From Zoogloea sp. (lineage in GTDB: Bacteria > Pseudomonadota > Gammaproteobacteria > Burkholderiales > Rhodocyclaceae), in contig JADKKC010000038.1 in the NCBI GenBank assembly GCA_016720685.1, positions 1 to 41,615 on the forward strand: a stretch of 41,615 nucleotides of DNA, read 5' to 3'. Shown piece after piece: positions 17,195-26,962 of the stretch (the stretch's first letter is position 1; each line of letters starts with the position of its first letter). The position numbers and the translations under genes are program-made. The notes beneath the pieces were generated by a model. It did no database searches. It was not told the origin of the DNA and saw only the letters and a list, made by a program, of their open reading frames with translations.

Positions 17195-17249
17195 TAGCAG
17201 ACTCCAGCACACCGCCTCGGGCAGATCAAGCAGGGTCGGGCGCGCCCGA

Positions 17250-18761
17250 TCACTCCCCCACCCCGCCCCCGGCGTTTTTCGCCAGCAACACCGCCGCCAC
17301 CAGCCGGCGGGCGGCAAGGTCGTTGGCGCTGCGGCGGGCGGCAAGGTGGGTAGCCTGGGCGGTGACCACGTTGAGGTAGCTCACCGTGCCGGCGCGGTAC
17401 TGGTTGGTGGCGATGGTTTCGGCTTCGGCAGCGGCGGCAACGGCGGCGGCCTGCTCGGTGGCGGCTTCTTCGAGCAGGCGCGCGGCGGCGAGGTTGTCCT
17501 CGACTTCCTGGAAGGCCACCAGCACGGTCTGGCGATAGGTGGCAACGCTCTCTTCCCAGCTCGCCGCGGCCTGACCGACGACGGCTTTCTTTGCCCCGGC
17601 GTCGAAGATCGCGGCGGCAAGGCTGGGGCCTAGGGACCAGTAGCGACTCGGCACGGTCAGGAGATCAGCCAGATCCGAGCGACGGAAACCCGCCGACGCC
17701 GACAGCCCCAGCACCGGGAAGCGCGCCGCCTGCGCCGCGCCGATGGCGGAATTGGCCGCCGCCACGCGGCGCTCGGCGGCGGCGATGTCGGGCCGGCGCT
17801 CGAGCAGCGTGGACGGCAGCACGACCGGCACCTGCGCGGTCGGCAGCGGCGCATCCACCACCGCAATCGCAAACCCGGCCGGCACCTGGCCGACCAGCAC
17901 CGCAATCGCGTGCTCATACTGGCTACGCGACAAGCTGGCGTCGAGGGCCGAGGCACGGGCACTGCGCAGCTGGCTTTCGGCCTGCGCCACATCGGCCTTG
18001 CCCGCCACACCGGCGGCGTAGCGGTTCTGGGTGAGTTGCAGCGACCGCGCATAGGCGACGACGGCGGCATCGAGAAGCTGCTTCTGGCGGTCGGCGGCAC
18101 GTAGCTGGAAATAGCTCTGGGCCAGGGCGGCCTGGGCCGACAGCCGGGCCGCGGCGAGATCGGCCTCGCTCGCTTCGAGGCGGGCGTCGGCGGCCTCCAC
18201 GTTGCGGGCGATGCGGCCCCACACGTCGGCTTCCCAGCTGGCGGTGGCACCCAGGCTGAAGCTGTTTTTGGGCGGCGCACTGCCGGCCGTGGCGGTGGCG
18301 GCCGCCGTGGCCGACCGGGTGGCCCCGACGGTGGCGTTGAGCGTCGGAAACCACGACGCGCGCGCGCCGTCCGCCAGCGCCTGGGCCTGGCGATAGCGGG
18401 CCTCGGCGGCGCGCAGGTTCTGGTTGGAAATCTCGACTCGCGCCTGCAGCGCATCGAGCACCGGGTCGCCAAAGGCCTTCCACCAGTCATCAAGCGCCGG
18501 CATCTGCGGGCTGGCGGACTTCCAGTCGCCGGCCTCCTTGAACACCGCGGGCGTGTCGATGCCTGGCCGAACATAGTCGGGGCCGATGGAACACCCGGCG
18601 AGCAAGGCCGGCAGCAGCGCGGCTGCGCGAAGGCTGCAAGCGATTCTGAGTGCCCCCAGGGCTGGGCTACGCCCCGCCCGCCTGCCGTGGGGGACAAGAG
18701 AACGCAGGGCCGCCCCAAGTTTTCTTGAGAAAATCCCGGCACTCCATTGTTTCTTTGTCAT
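17250..18761 (-). CDS. RND efflux outer-membrane factor, OprM/NodT-family lipoprotein
   Basis: A 503-residue outer-membrane channel. ATG 18761 overlaps the mdtC stop by four bases (ATGA), so the two are coupled. Lipobox LLAGC with Cys57, then the family start SIGPDYVRP, and two outer-membrane-factor repeats including ATASWEADVWGRIARNVEAA, LPSTLLERRPDIAAAERRVA and TYRQTVLVAFQEVEDNLAA. It should trimerise and serve as exit duct for the MdtABC-type pump encoded just upstream. The stretch before the lipobox (~40 residues, Arg-rich) is unusually long for a lipoprotein signal. No better ATG, GTG or TTG start lies closer to it. Confidence 0.93.
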   Translation of the reverse strand: MTKKQWSAGIFSRKLGAALRSLVPHGRRAGRSPALGALRIACSLRAAALLPALLAGCSIGPDYVRPGIDTPAVFKEAGDWKSASPQMPALDDWWKAFGDPVLDALQARVEISNQNLRAAEARYRQAQALADGARASWFPTLNATVGATRSATAAATATAGSAPPKNSFSLGATASWEADVWGRIARNVEAADARLEASEADLAAARLSAQAALAQSYFQLRAADRQKQLLDAAVVAYARSLQLTQNRYAAGVAGKADVAQAESQLRSARASALDASLSRSQYEHAIAVLVGQVPAGFAIAVVDAPLPTAQVPVVLPSTLLERRPDIAAAERRVAAANSAIGAAQAARFPVLGLSASAGFRRSDLADLLTVPSRYWSLGPSLAAAIFDAGAKKAVVGQAAASWEESVATYRQTVLVAFQEVEDNLAAARLLEEAATEQAAAVAAAAEAETIATNQYRAGTVSYLNVVTAQATHLAARRSANDLAARRLVAAVLLAKNAGGGVGE

Positions 18762-21700
18762 ACAGCGTTCAAACAAGGCTCGTCGCCCCTTTCCTTTTCA
18801 TTCTTCACCGCGCCGCGCGCGAAGCGCGCAAGCATCACGAACACCACCGGCGTCGTGTACAGCGTGAGGATCTGGCTCAGGATCAGGCCACCCACGATGG
18901 CGATGCCCAGCGGCTGGCGCAGTTCGGCGCCGTCGCCGCTGCCCATGGCCAGGGGAATCGCGCCAAACAGTGCCGCCAGCGTGGTCATCAGGATCGGCCG
19001 AAAACGCAGCACCGCGGCGTGGTGAATCGCGTCCCGGGCGCTCTCGCCCAGGCTGCGCATCCGCTCGATGGCCACGTCGATCATCATGATGGCGTTTTTC
19101 TTGACGATGCCGATCAGCAAGATCACGCCGATCATCGCGATCAGGCTGAACTCGGTATCCACCGCCATCAGGGCCAGCAGCGCCCCCACGCCGGCCGAGG
19201 GCAGCGTGGACAGGATGGTGATGGGGTGGATCAGGCTTTCGTAGAGGATGCCGAGCACGATGTAGATCGTTACCAGCGCGGCCAGGATCAACAGCGGCTG
19301 GGTGCTCATGGATTTCTGGAAGGCGCCGGCCGAGCCCTCGAAGCTGGTGCGGATATCCACCGGCACGCCGATGCCGGCCAGCGCGCCGTTGATGGCCTCG
19401 GTAGCGGTGCCGATCGAGCCGCCCTCGGGCAGCGCAAAGCTGATCGTCGAAGCCGCCGAGCCGCCCTGGTGGCTTACCGACAGCGGCGCCAGCGTGGTTT
19501 CGAAGCGGCTCACCGCCGACAGCGGCACCAGCCCGCCGGTGGGTGTCACCAGCGTGATGCGCGACAGCGATTCCGGCCCCTGCAGGTAATCGGGCATGGC
19601 CTCCATCACCACCCGGTACTGGTTGAGCGGGTTGTAGATGGTTGAAACCTGGCGCTGGCCGAAGGCATTGTTGAGCGCCGTGGTCACCGCGCGCATGGTG
19701 AGGCCGTGGCGGGCAATGGCATCGCGGTCGATCACCAGCGTGGTCTGCGGGCCGCGGTCCTGCTGGTCGGTGCTGACGTCGGTAATCGCATCGAGCCGGC
19801 TCATGGCGTTGCGGATGCGCGGCTCCCACCGGCGCAGCGCCTCGAGGCTGTCGGACTGCAGCGTGAACTGGAAGGCCGAATTGCTGGAACGCCCGCCGAT
19901 GCGGATGTCCTGCACCGGATTGAGGTAAAGACTGGCCCCCGGCACGTGGGCGAGCTTCTTGCGCAAGCGGCCGACCACCGCATCTGCCGACTCCTTGCGC
20001 TCGCCGATGGGCTTGAGGGTGATGAACATCGAACCGAAGTTGCGCTGCGAGCCGCCGGTAAAACCGGTGACGTGATCCACCGCCGGATCCGCGCCGACCA
20101 CCGCCAGAAAGCGGTCCATCTTGCCCTTCATGGCCTGGAAGGAAATCGCCTGGTCGGCCTCGACAAAGCCGCGGATGCGCCCCGTGTCCTGCTGGGGAAA
20201 GAAGCCCTTGGGAATCGTGTTGTAGAGGTAAACATTGAAACCCACGGTTGCCAGCAGCACCGCCAGCACCAGCACCGGATGGCTCAACGCGCGGCCGAGG
20301 CTGCGCCGGTAGTCATCCACCACCCGCTCGAGCAGGCCACCGGCGAAGCGGTCGAAGCGGCCCCGGGGTTTGCCCCCTTCACCCTCAGGCAGGCGCCGGC
20401 GCAGCAGCCGCGCGCACATCATCGGCGTGGCGGTGAGCGAAATCACCATCGACACCAGGATCGCCGCCGACAAGGTGACCGCAAACTCCCGGAACAGCCG
20501 CCCGACGATGCCGCCCATGGCCAGAATCGGAATGAAGGCGGCAATCAGCGACAGGCTCATGGAAACCACCGTGAAGCCGATTTCCCGCGCGCCCTTGAGG
20601 GCCGCCCGGCGCGGCGACATGCCGGCATCCACGTGGCGCGAGATGTTCTCGAGCACCACGATGGCGTCGTCCACCACAAAGCCGGTGGCGATGGTGAGCG
20701 CCATCAGCGACAGGTTGTCGAGGCTGTAGCCCGCCAGGTACATCACCGCAAACGTGCCGATCAGCGACACCGGCACCACCACGCTGGGAATCAGCGTGGC
20801 CCGCCAGTTGCGCAAGAACAGGAAAACCACCATCACCACCAGCGCCACCGAAATCGCCAGCGTGCGCTCCACTTCCTTCAGCGAACCGCGGATGGTGGGC
20901 GTGCGGTCCATCACCACGGTGAGGTCGATGGCCGGAGAAATGCTGGCCGACAGGCGCGGCAACAGCTCGCTGACCCGATCCACCGTCTCGATGATGTTGG
21001 CGCCGGGCTGGCGGTTGATCATCAGCAGCACCGCCGGGCGGCCATTGGCGTAACCGTAGTTGCGGTCGTTCTCGACGCCACTCCGTACCCCTGCCACGTC
21101 GGAAAGGCGCACCGCCGAACCGTTTTTCCAGGCGACGATCAGCGGCTTGTAGTCGTCTGCCGTACGCGCCTGGTCGTTGGCCCCCACCTGCCAGGCCGTC
21201 TCGCCGTTTTCCAGCACGCCCTTGGGCCGGTTGGCGTTGGTGCCGACAATCGCCGTGCGCACGTCGTCCAGGTTGAGCCCGCTGGCGGCGAGGCGGTCGG
21301 GGTCCACCTCCACGCGTACCGCCGGCAGCGAACTGCCGCCAATCGTCACCTGCCCCACCCCGTCCACCTGTGACAGGCGCTGGGCCAGCACCGTGGACGC
21401 GGCGTCGTACATCTGCCCCTGGGACAAGGTGGCCGAGGTCAGCGCGAGGATCATGATCGGCGTATCGGCCGGGTTGACCTTGCGATAGGTGGGGTTGCTC
21501 GGCAGGCTCGTCGGCAACTGGCTGCGCGCCGCGTTGATCGCCGCCTGCACCTCGCGGGCGGCACCGTCGATGCTGCGCGAAAGATCGAACTGCAGCGTGA
21601 CGCGGGTCGAGCCGAGGGTGGAGTAGGAGGTCATCTCCGTCACCCCGGCGATCTGCCCGAGGATGCGCTCCAGCGGCCCGGCCACCGTCGCCGCCATCAC

Positions 21701-21871
21701 CTCGGGGCTGGCGCCCGGCAGGTTGGCGGAGACGGATATCGTCGGGTATTCCACCTGCGGCAAGGGCGCCACCGGCAGCAGCCGAAAGGCGATCAGCCCG
21801 GCCAGCGCGATGGCCAGGGTCAGCAGGGTGGTCGCCACGGGGCGGAAGATGAACAGGCGGGAGAGGTTCAT
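18758..21871 (-). CDS. mdtC: RND multidrug efflux transporter, MdtC-type
   Basis: A 1037-residue inner-membrane proton antiporter, full length for the family. The start MNLSRLFIFRPVATTLLTLA at 21871 is the family start; a longer in-frame extension runs into an upstream repeat element and is rejected. Family signatures: VEYPTISVSANLPGASPEVM, the TM4 pair in TGFVVDDAIVVLENISRHVD (proton relay Asp-Asp), ATPMMCARLLRRR, PKGFFPQQDTGRI and GIVKKNAIMMIDVAIERMR. MdtB and MdtC work as a heterotrimer with the adaptor MdtA; known substrates in E. coli are novobiocin and bile salts. It is separated from mdtB by a ~690-bp gap holding an inverted-repeat element, and overlaps the outer-membrane factor gene. 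Confidence 0.95.
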   Translation of the reverse strand: MNLSRLFIFRPVATTLLTLAIALAGLIAFRLLPVAPLPQVEYPTISVSANLPGASPEVMAATVAGPLERILGQIAGVTEMTSYSTLGSTRVTLQFDLSRSIDGAAREVQAAINAARSQLPTSLPSNPTYRKVNPADTPIMILALTSATLSQGQMYDAASTVLAQRLSQVDGVGQVTIGGSSLPAVRVEVDPDRLAASGLNLDDVRTAIVGTNANRPKGVLENGETAWQVGANDQARTADDYKPLIVAWKNGSAVRLSDVAGVRSGVENDRNYGYANGRPAVLLMINRQPGANIIETVDRVSELLPRLSASISPAIDLTVVMDRTPTIRGSLKEVERTLAISVALVVMVVFLFLRNWRATLIPSVVVPVSLIGTFAVMYLAGYSLDNLSLMALTIATGFVVDDAIVVLENISRHVDAGMSPRRAALKGAREIGFTVVSMSLSLIAAFIPILAMGGIVGRLFREFAVTLSAAILVSMVISLTATPMMCARLLRRRLPEGEGGKPRGRFDRFAGGLLERVVDDYRRSLGRALSHPVLVLAVLLATVGFNVYLYNTIPKGFFPQQDTGRIRGFVEADQAISFQAMKGKMDRFLAVVGADPAVDHVTGFTGGSQRNFGSMFITLKPIGERKESADAVVGRLRKKLAHVPGASLYLNPVQDIRIGGRSSNSAFQFTLQSDSLEALRRWEPRIRNAMSRLDAITDVSTDQQDRGPQTTLVIDRDAIARHGLTMRAVTTALNNAFGQRQVSTIYNPLNQYRVVMEAMPDYLQGPESLSRITLVTPTGGLVPLSAVSRFETTLAPLSVSHQGGSAASTISFALPEGGSIGTATEAINGALAGIGVPVDIRTSFEGSAGAFQKSMSTQPLLILAALVTIYIVLGILYESLIHPITILSTLPSAGVGALLALMAVDTEFSLIAMIGVILLIGIVKKNAIMMIDVAIERMRSLGESARDAIHHAAVLRFRPILMTTLAALFGAIPLAMGSGDGAELRQPLGIAIVGGLILSQILTLYTTPVVFVMLARFARGAVKNEKERGDEPCLNAV

Positions 21872-22009
21872 GGGGTGGCGCCCCTTTTGTTCCCCCCGGG
21901 GATGGGGTGGGCTGCCCGGATTGCGGCCTGTAGGGGCGAGGCTGTTCGCCCAGAGCGGATTGAGGCGCTTGCGCTGGCGACAGCGGGTTGTGCTTTCGAT
22001 TGGCAGGGA

Positions 22010-22537
22010 TTGGCCGGGTCGCGCCCCGGCGGGCGCCCTACTTTCTTGCTTCGCCAAGAAAGTAGGCAAAGAAGGCGACCCGGCTTCACCGGTCGGCCTG
22101 CGGCCGACTGCCCTGCGCTGCTCACAGCAGGCGGCCGGCGCGGAACTCGCCGGCTGCGCCGGCTCAGACAGCCGCGCCGGAAGGCCCCGCCCGTCGCTGC
22201 GCTGCTCGGCGGCTCAGACGGGCTTTCCACACGCCACGTGCCTTTACTCAAGCGACGGTCGAACTCCAACCCGTCGATCACACCTGTTCGTTCCGTAGTG
22301 GCTCGGTGTATCCGAATAGCCCGTTCCGAACCGCCGAGCAGCGGAGTCCTCGGCGGGGAAGTCCGGGGCGGCTGTTTGAGCCGGCATCGCCGGCGAGTTC
22401 CGCCCCGGCCGCCGGGGACGAGCAGCGCAGGGGAGTCGTCGGCAACGCCGACGACCGGTTTGGCCGGGTCGCCTTTCTTGCCTTCTTCTTTGGCGACGCA
22501 AAGAAGAAGGTCGCCCGCCGGGGCGAGACCCGGCCAA
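22010..22537. repeat. Large imperfect inverted-repeat element between mdtB and mdtC
   Basis: The two ends are near-perfect inverted copies: TTGGCCGGGTCGCGCCCCGG at the left (from 22010) and CCGGGGCGAGACCCGGCCAA at the right (to 22537). The match continues inward for about 200 bp on each side. It includes a purine-rich TTCTT...GCCAAGAAAG motif near each end and GGAACTCGCCGGC / GCCGGCGAGTTCC in mid-arm. A loop of ~100 bp (22230-22330) lacks symmetry. Frames are open in several registers, but none has a convincing start or family, so I read it as non-coding. It resembles the long palindromic intergenic repeats often miscalled as small proteins in proteobacterial genomes. Confidence 0.85.
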
Positions 22538-22564
22538 CGCAATGAACGGGGAGCGCGCTTGCAA

Positions 22565-25500
22565 TCACGCCACCGCCTCCCCCCGAACCCGCCTCGACAC
22601 CCGGTCAAACGCCAGATAAATCACCGGCGTCGTAAACAGCGTCAACACCTGGCTGACCAGCAAGCCCCCCACCAGCGTAATCCCCAGCGGCTGCCGCAAT
22701 TCCGAGCCCACGCCCGTCCCCAGCATCAGGGGCAGCGCCCCCAGCAGGGCCGCCAGGGTCGTCATCAGAATCGGCCGGAAGCGCAGCAGGCAGGCCTGGA
22801 AGATCGCCTCCCGCGGCCCGAGGCCTTCGCTCCTCTGCGCGTCCAGCGCAAAGTCGATCATCATGATCGCGTTTTTCTTGACGATGCCGATCAGGAGCAC
22901 GATGCCGATGATGCCGACGATGCCCAGCTCCGTGCGCGCCACCAGCAACGCCAGCAGGGCGCCCACGCCGGCCGAGGGCAGCGTGGAGAGGATCGTCACC
23001 GGGTGGATGTAGCTCTCGTAGAGCACGCCCAGCACGATGTACATCGTCACCACCGCGGCCAGAATCAGCAGCAGCGTGCTGGTGAGCGACGACTGGAAGG
23101 CCAGCGCCGCGCCCTGAAACTGCGTCTCGATGCTGAGCGGCATGCCCAGTTCGGCCTCGACCCGGCGGATTTCATCCACCGCGTCGCCCAGCGCCGCGCC
23201 GGGTGCGAGGTTGAAGGACAGGGTCGCCGCCGGAAACTGGCCCACATGGTTCACCGCCAGCGTTGCCGGACGTTCGCTAATGCTCACCAGCGCCGACAGC
23301 GGCACCTGCACGCCGCCGCTGCCGGCGACGTACAGGTTGGCAATGGCTCCGGGGCCGCTGCGGAATTCCGGCTTCACTTCCAGCACCACGCGGTACTGGG
23401 TGGTTTGGGTGAAGATGGTGGAAATGAGGCGCTGGCCGTAGGCGTTGTAAAGCGCATTGTCGATGGCCGCGGTGCTCACGCCAAGGCGGCTGGCCGCCGC
23501 CCGGTCGATTTCGACCCAGGCCTGCAGGCCGTGGTCCTGCAGATCGCTGGCCACATCGGCCAGTTGCGGCAGCGCGCGCAGGCCCTCGAGCAGGCGCGGC
23601 ACCCATTCGCTGAGCAGCGCGCTATCCGGCGCGGTGAGCGAAAACTGGTACTGGGTGCGGCTCACCCGGTCTTCGATGGACAAATCCTGCACCGGCTGCA
23701 TGTACAGCTTGATGCCGGCCACTTTTTGCAGCTCGGGGCCGAGCCGGCGGATCACCTCGCTGGCGCTGGCATCGCGCTCGCCAAGCGGCTTGAGGCTGAT
23801 GAGCAGGCGCCCGCTGTTCAGCGTGGCGTTGGTGCCATCCACCCCGATGAAGGACGACAGCCCGGCCACCGCCGGATCCTTGAGCACCACCTCGGCCACG
23901 GCCTGCTGCCGCCCGGACATGGCCGCAAACGAAATGGATTGCGCGGCCTCGGTGATACCCTGGATGGCGCCGGTGTCCTGCACCGGAAAGAATCCCTTGG
24001 GCACCAGCACGTAGAGCAGCACGGTCAGCGCCAGCGTGCCCACCGCCACCAGCAGCGTGAGCCCCTGCCGCGCCAGCACCCATTCGAGCATCACGCCGTA
24101 GCGGGCGATCACCCGGTCGAAGAAGTCGCCCATGACGCGATAGAACCGCCCCTGCTCGGCCGGCGGAACGTGCTTGAGCAGCCGCGCGCACATCATCGGC
24201 GTGAGCGTCAGCGACACCACGGCGGAAATCAGGATGGCGATGGCCATGGTGATGGCGAACTCGCGGAACAGGCGTCCGACCACATCGGCCATGAAGAGCA
24301 GCGGGATCAGCACCGCGATCAGCGAGAAGGTGAGCGAAATGATCGTGAAACCGATCTGCCGCGCCCCCTTGAGCGCCGCCTGCATGGGCGACTCGCCCTC
24401 TTCAACGTAGCGGGCGATGTTCTCGATCATCACGATGGCGTCGTCGACAACGAAGCCGGTGGAAATGGTGAGCGCCATCAGCGTGAGGTTGTTGATGCTG
24501 AAGCCGGCCAGGTACATCACCCCGAAGGTGCCCACCAGCGACAGCGGCACCGCCACGCTGGGGATGAGGGTGGCCGGCACGCTGCGCAGAAACAGGAAGA
24601 TCACCATCACCACCAGCGCCACCGACATCAGCAGCTCGATCTGCACGTCGTGCACCGAGGCGCGGATGGTGGTGGTGCGGTCGTTGATCACCGCCACGTC
24701 CAGCGACGCGGGCAGGCTGGCGGTCATTTGCGGCAACAGCGCAGCCACACGGTCGGCCACCTCGATCACGTTGGCGCCGGGCTGGCGCTGGATGTTGATG
24801 ATCACCGCGTCCCGGTGGTCGGCCCAGGCGGCGAGGCGCAGGTTCTCGGCGTCGTCCTTCAAGTCGGCCACATCCGAGAGGCGCACCGGATTGCCGTTTT
24901 TGTAGGCGACGATCAGCTTGCGGTATTCGTCCGCGGAGCGGAGCTGGTCGTTGGCATCGATGGTGGACGAGCGCTGCGGGCCGTCGAAACTGCCCTTGGC
25001 CTGGGTGACGTTGGCGTTGGCAATGGCGCTGCGGATATCTTCGAGCCCCAGCCCGTAGGCGGCCGCGGCGGTGGGGTTGACCTGCACCCGCACGGCAGGC
25101 CGACGGCCGCCGGCAATGCTCACCAGGCCCACGCCCGGCACCTGGGCGATCTTCTGCGCCAGCCGGCTTTCCACCAGATCATGGATGCGGGTGATCGGCA
25201 GGCTGCTGGAACTCACCGCCAGCGTGAGGATGGGCGTGTCGGCCGGGTTCACCTTGCTGTAGGTGGGCGGCGCCGGCAGGTCGGTGGGCAGAAGGCTGGA
25301 TGCCGCGTTGATCGCCGCCTGCACCTGCTGCTCGGCCACATCGAGGCTCATCGACAGCGCAAAGCGCAGCGTGACCACCGAGGCCCCGCCCGAGCTGGTG
25401 GACGACATTTCGTCCAGCCCCGGCATCTGGCCAAACTGGCGTTCCAGCGGCGCGGTGATGGCCGAGGTCATCACGTCGGGGCTGGCGCCGGGGTAAAGCG

Positions 25501-25645
25501 TCTTGACCTGGATGGTCGGGTAATCGACTTCCGGCAGCGCCGAAATCGGCAGCAGCCGGTAGGCCACGAGGCCCGCCAGCATGATCGCAATCATCAGGAG
25601 CGAGGTGGCGACCGGGCGGAGGATGAACAGGCGCGACGGGTTCAT
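22565..25645 (-). CDS. mdtB: RND multidrug efflux transporter, MdtB-type
   Basis: A 1026-residue inner-membrane transporter. It agrees closely from memory with E. coli MdtB: PSRLFILRPVATSLLMIAI, ALPEVDYPTIQVKTLYPGAS, SKVNPADTPILTLAVSSSSL and NIQRQPGANVIEVADRV. The TM4 region has the Asp-Asp pair (TGFVVDDAIVMIENIARYVE). It follows mdtA by 45 bp and should be co-transcribed with it. The MdtB role is assigned by order (A-B-C-outer-membrane factor) and by the better match to MdtB than to MdtC. A 1484-residue frame antisense to mdtB and mdtA is a shadow. Confidence 0.95.
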   Translation of the reverse strand: MNPSRLFILRPVATSLLMIAIMLAGLVAYRLLPISALPEVDYPTIQVKTLYPGASPDVMTSAITAPLERQFGQMPGLDEMSSTSSGGASVVTLRFALSMSLDVAEQQVQAAINAASSLLPTDLPAPPTYSKVNPADTPILTLAVSSSSLPITRIHDLVESRLAQKIAQVPGVGLVSIAGGRRPAVRVQVNPTAAAAYGLGLEDIRSAIANANVTQAKGSFDGPQRSSTIDANDQLRSADEYRKLIVAYKNGNPVRLSDVADLKDDAENLRLAAWADHRDAVIINIQRQPGANVIEVADRVAALLPQMTASLPASLDVAVINDRTTTIRASVHDVQIELLMSVALVVMVIFLFLRSVPATLIPSVAVPLSLVGTFGVMYLAGFSINNLTLMALTISTGFVVDDAIVMIENIARYVEEGESPMQAALKGARQIGFTIISLTFSLIAVLIPLLFMADVVGRLFREFAITMAIAILISAVVSLTLTPMMCARLLKHVPPAEQGRFYRVMGDFFDRVIARYGVMLEWVLARQGLTLLVAVGTLALTVLLYVLVPKGFFPVQDTGAIQGITEAAQSISFAAMSGRQQAVAEVVLKDPAVAGLSSFIGVDGTNATLNSGRLLISLKPLGERDASASEVIRRLGPELQKVAGIKLYMQPVQDLSIEDRVSRTQYQFSLTAPDSALLSEWVPRLLEGLRALPQLADVASDLQDHGLQAWVEIDRAAASRLGVSTAAIDNALYNAYGQRLISTIFTQTTQYRVVLEVKPEFRSGPGAIANLYVAGSGGVQVPLSALVSISERPATLAVNHVGQFPAATLSFNLAPGAALGDAVDEIRRVEAELGMPLSIETQFQGAALAFQSSLTSTLLLILAAVVTMYIVLGVLYESYIHPVTILSTLPSAGVGALLALLVARTELGIVGIIGIVLLIGIVKKNAIMMIDFALDAQRSEGLGPREAIFQACLLRFRPILMTTLAALLGALPLMLGTGVGSELRQPLGITLVGGLLVSQVLTLFTTPVIYLAFDRVSRRVRGEAVA

Positions 25646-25690
25646 GCGGGCGCCCCGGCGAGCGCAGCGGTATTCGAGCGCGTCATGCGG

Positions 25691-26962
25691 TCAGCGCCCC
25701 GGCCGGCCGCCGCCGTTGCCGCCCTTTTTCTCGCGGCCGGGCGCATCGGCGGCCTTGGGGTCGATGGCTTCCACCTGGGCGCCGTCCTTCAGCTTGTCGA
25801 GGCCGTCCACCACCACTTTGTCGCCGCCGGCAAGGCCGGCCTCGACCGCCGCCAGCGCGCCATCCACCGGGCCGAGCCTGACCGGCACCGCGGCCACCTT
25901 GCTGCCTTCGCCCAGGCGATACACGAAACTGCCCTTGGCGCCCTGCTGCACGGCCGCCGTGGGCACCACCACCACGCCGGCCAGCGTGTCGAGGAGCAGG
26001 CGCACGTTCACGAACTGGTTGGGAAAGAGGCTGCCGTCACGGTTGGCGAATTCGGCCTTGAGCTTGACGGTGCCGGTGGCGCTGTCGATCTGGCTATCCA
26101 CCGCCAGCAGGCTGCCCTCGGCGAGGCGGGTTTTCATGTCCCGGTCCCAGGCTTCCACCTTGAGGCTGCGGCCCCCGCGGATGCGCTGCATGATCGCCGG
26201 CAGGCGGTCTTCGGGCACCGCAAAAACGGCGGTGATCGGGGTTTGCTGGGCAATCGTCACCAGCCCGGCGGCGTCCGATGCCTTGACGATGTTGCCGGGG
26301 TCGACGGTGCGCAGACCCGCCCGGCCTGAAATCGGCGCGGTGATGGTGGTGTAGGAAAGCTGCAGCTCGGCGCTCTTCACCGTGGCTTCGTCGGCCTGAA
26401 CGGTGCCCTGGTACTGGCGCAGCAGCGCCTCCTGGGTATCCACCTGCTGCCGGGCGATGGAATCCTGAGCCAGCAGGCCGCGGTAGCGGTCGAGGTCGAT
26501 CCTGGCGTTCTTGAGCAGCGCCGCGTCCCGCGCCAGGGTGCCGCGGGCCTGGGCCAGCGTGGCCTTGAAGGGTTCGGGGTCGATCAGCGCCAGCACTTCG
26601 CCGGCCTTGACCGGCTGGCCTTCGACAAACTTGACCGCCAGCAGCGGGCCATCCACCCGCGTGCGCACCGTCACCTGGTTGCGCGGCACCACGCTGCCAA
26701 GCGCCGGCACCACCACCCGGATGTCGCCGCTGGCGATGGTGGCGAGCGTCACCGGCGTGGGCCTGTCACCCCGCCCGCCGCCGCCCGGCCCGCCGCGCCG
26801 CGCATCGGACGATTTCGCCGCCCCCTCATCCGCCGGCCGGTGGGTGGCGTACCAGCCCCCGCCCGCCAGCACGGCAAGGGCCATGACATAAAACCAGACA
26901 CGACGGGATTTGGGCGGATGGGCGGAAGAGGGGGAAGACGCGGACGAAGACGGGCTGGACAT
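25691..26962 (-). CDS. mdtA: RND efflux periplasmic adaptor, MdtA-type
   Basis: A 423-residue membrane-fusion protein. One N-terminal membrane anchor (~24-40, FYVMALAVLAGGGWYA) follows a Ser-rich cytoplasmic start. Next come a Gly/Arg-rich linker and the family core: TVRTRVDGPLLAVKFVEGQP (lipoyl-like domain), a helical hairpin (DLDRYRGLLAQDSIARQQVD), APISGRAGLRTVDPGNIV and the beta-barrel domain FNQ-like segment LFPNQFVNVRLLLDTLAG. The C-terminus is Gly/Lys-rich. ATG 26962 is preferred over GTG 26983 because GGA lies at a fair distance upstream; neither has a strong site. It bridges MdtBC to the outer-membrane channel. Confidence 0.93.
   Translation of the reverse strand: MSSPSSSASSPSSAHPPKSRRVWFYVMALAVLAGGGWYATHRPADEGAAKSSDARRGGPGGGGRGDRPTPVTLATIASGDIRVVVPALGSVVPRNQVTVRTRVDGPLLAVKFVEGQPVKAGEVLALIDPEPFKATLAQARGTLARDAALLKNARIDLDRYRGLLAQDSIARQQVDTQEALLRQYQGTVQADEATVKSAELQLSYTTITAPISGRAGLRTVDPGNIVKASDAAGLVTIAQQTPITAVFAVPEDRLPAIMQRIRGGRSLKVEAWDRDMKTRLAEGSLLAVDSQIDSATGTVKLKAEFANRDGSLFPNQFVNVRLLLDTLAGVVVVPTAAVQQGAKGSFVYRLGEGSKVAAVPVRLGPVDGALAAVEAGLAGGDKVVVDGLDKLKDGAQVEAIDPKAADAPGREKKGGNGGGRPGR

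Noticed and set aside
16158..17210. Single 350-residue protein covering the secreted gene and the lysozyme-frame region
   Set aside because: Its first ~110 residues lie out of frame over the lysozyme-like gene; the signal peptide at 16883 and the TGATG junction show two separate genes.
22086..22460. Small protein genes inside the inverted-repeat element
   Set aside because: Several frames are open on both strands but none has a ribosome site or a recognisable family; the symmetry of the arms explains the open frames.
21875..26329. 1484-residue plus-strand open frame
   Set aside because: Antisense to mdtB and part of mdtA. The translation is His/Gln/Arg-rich with no family resemblance; a codon-bias shadow of real RND genes.
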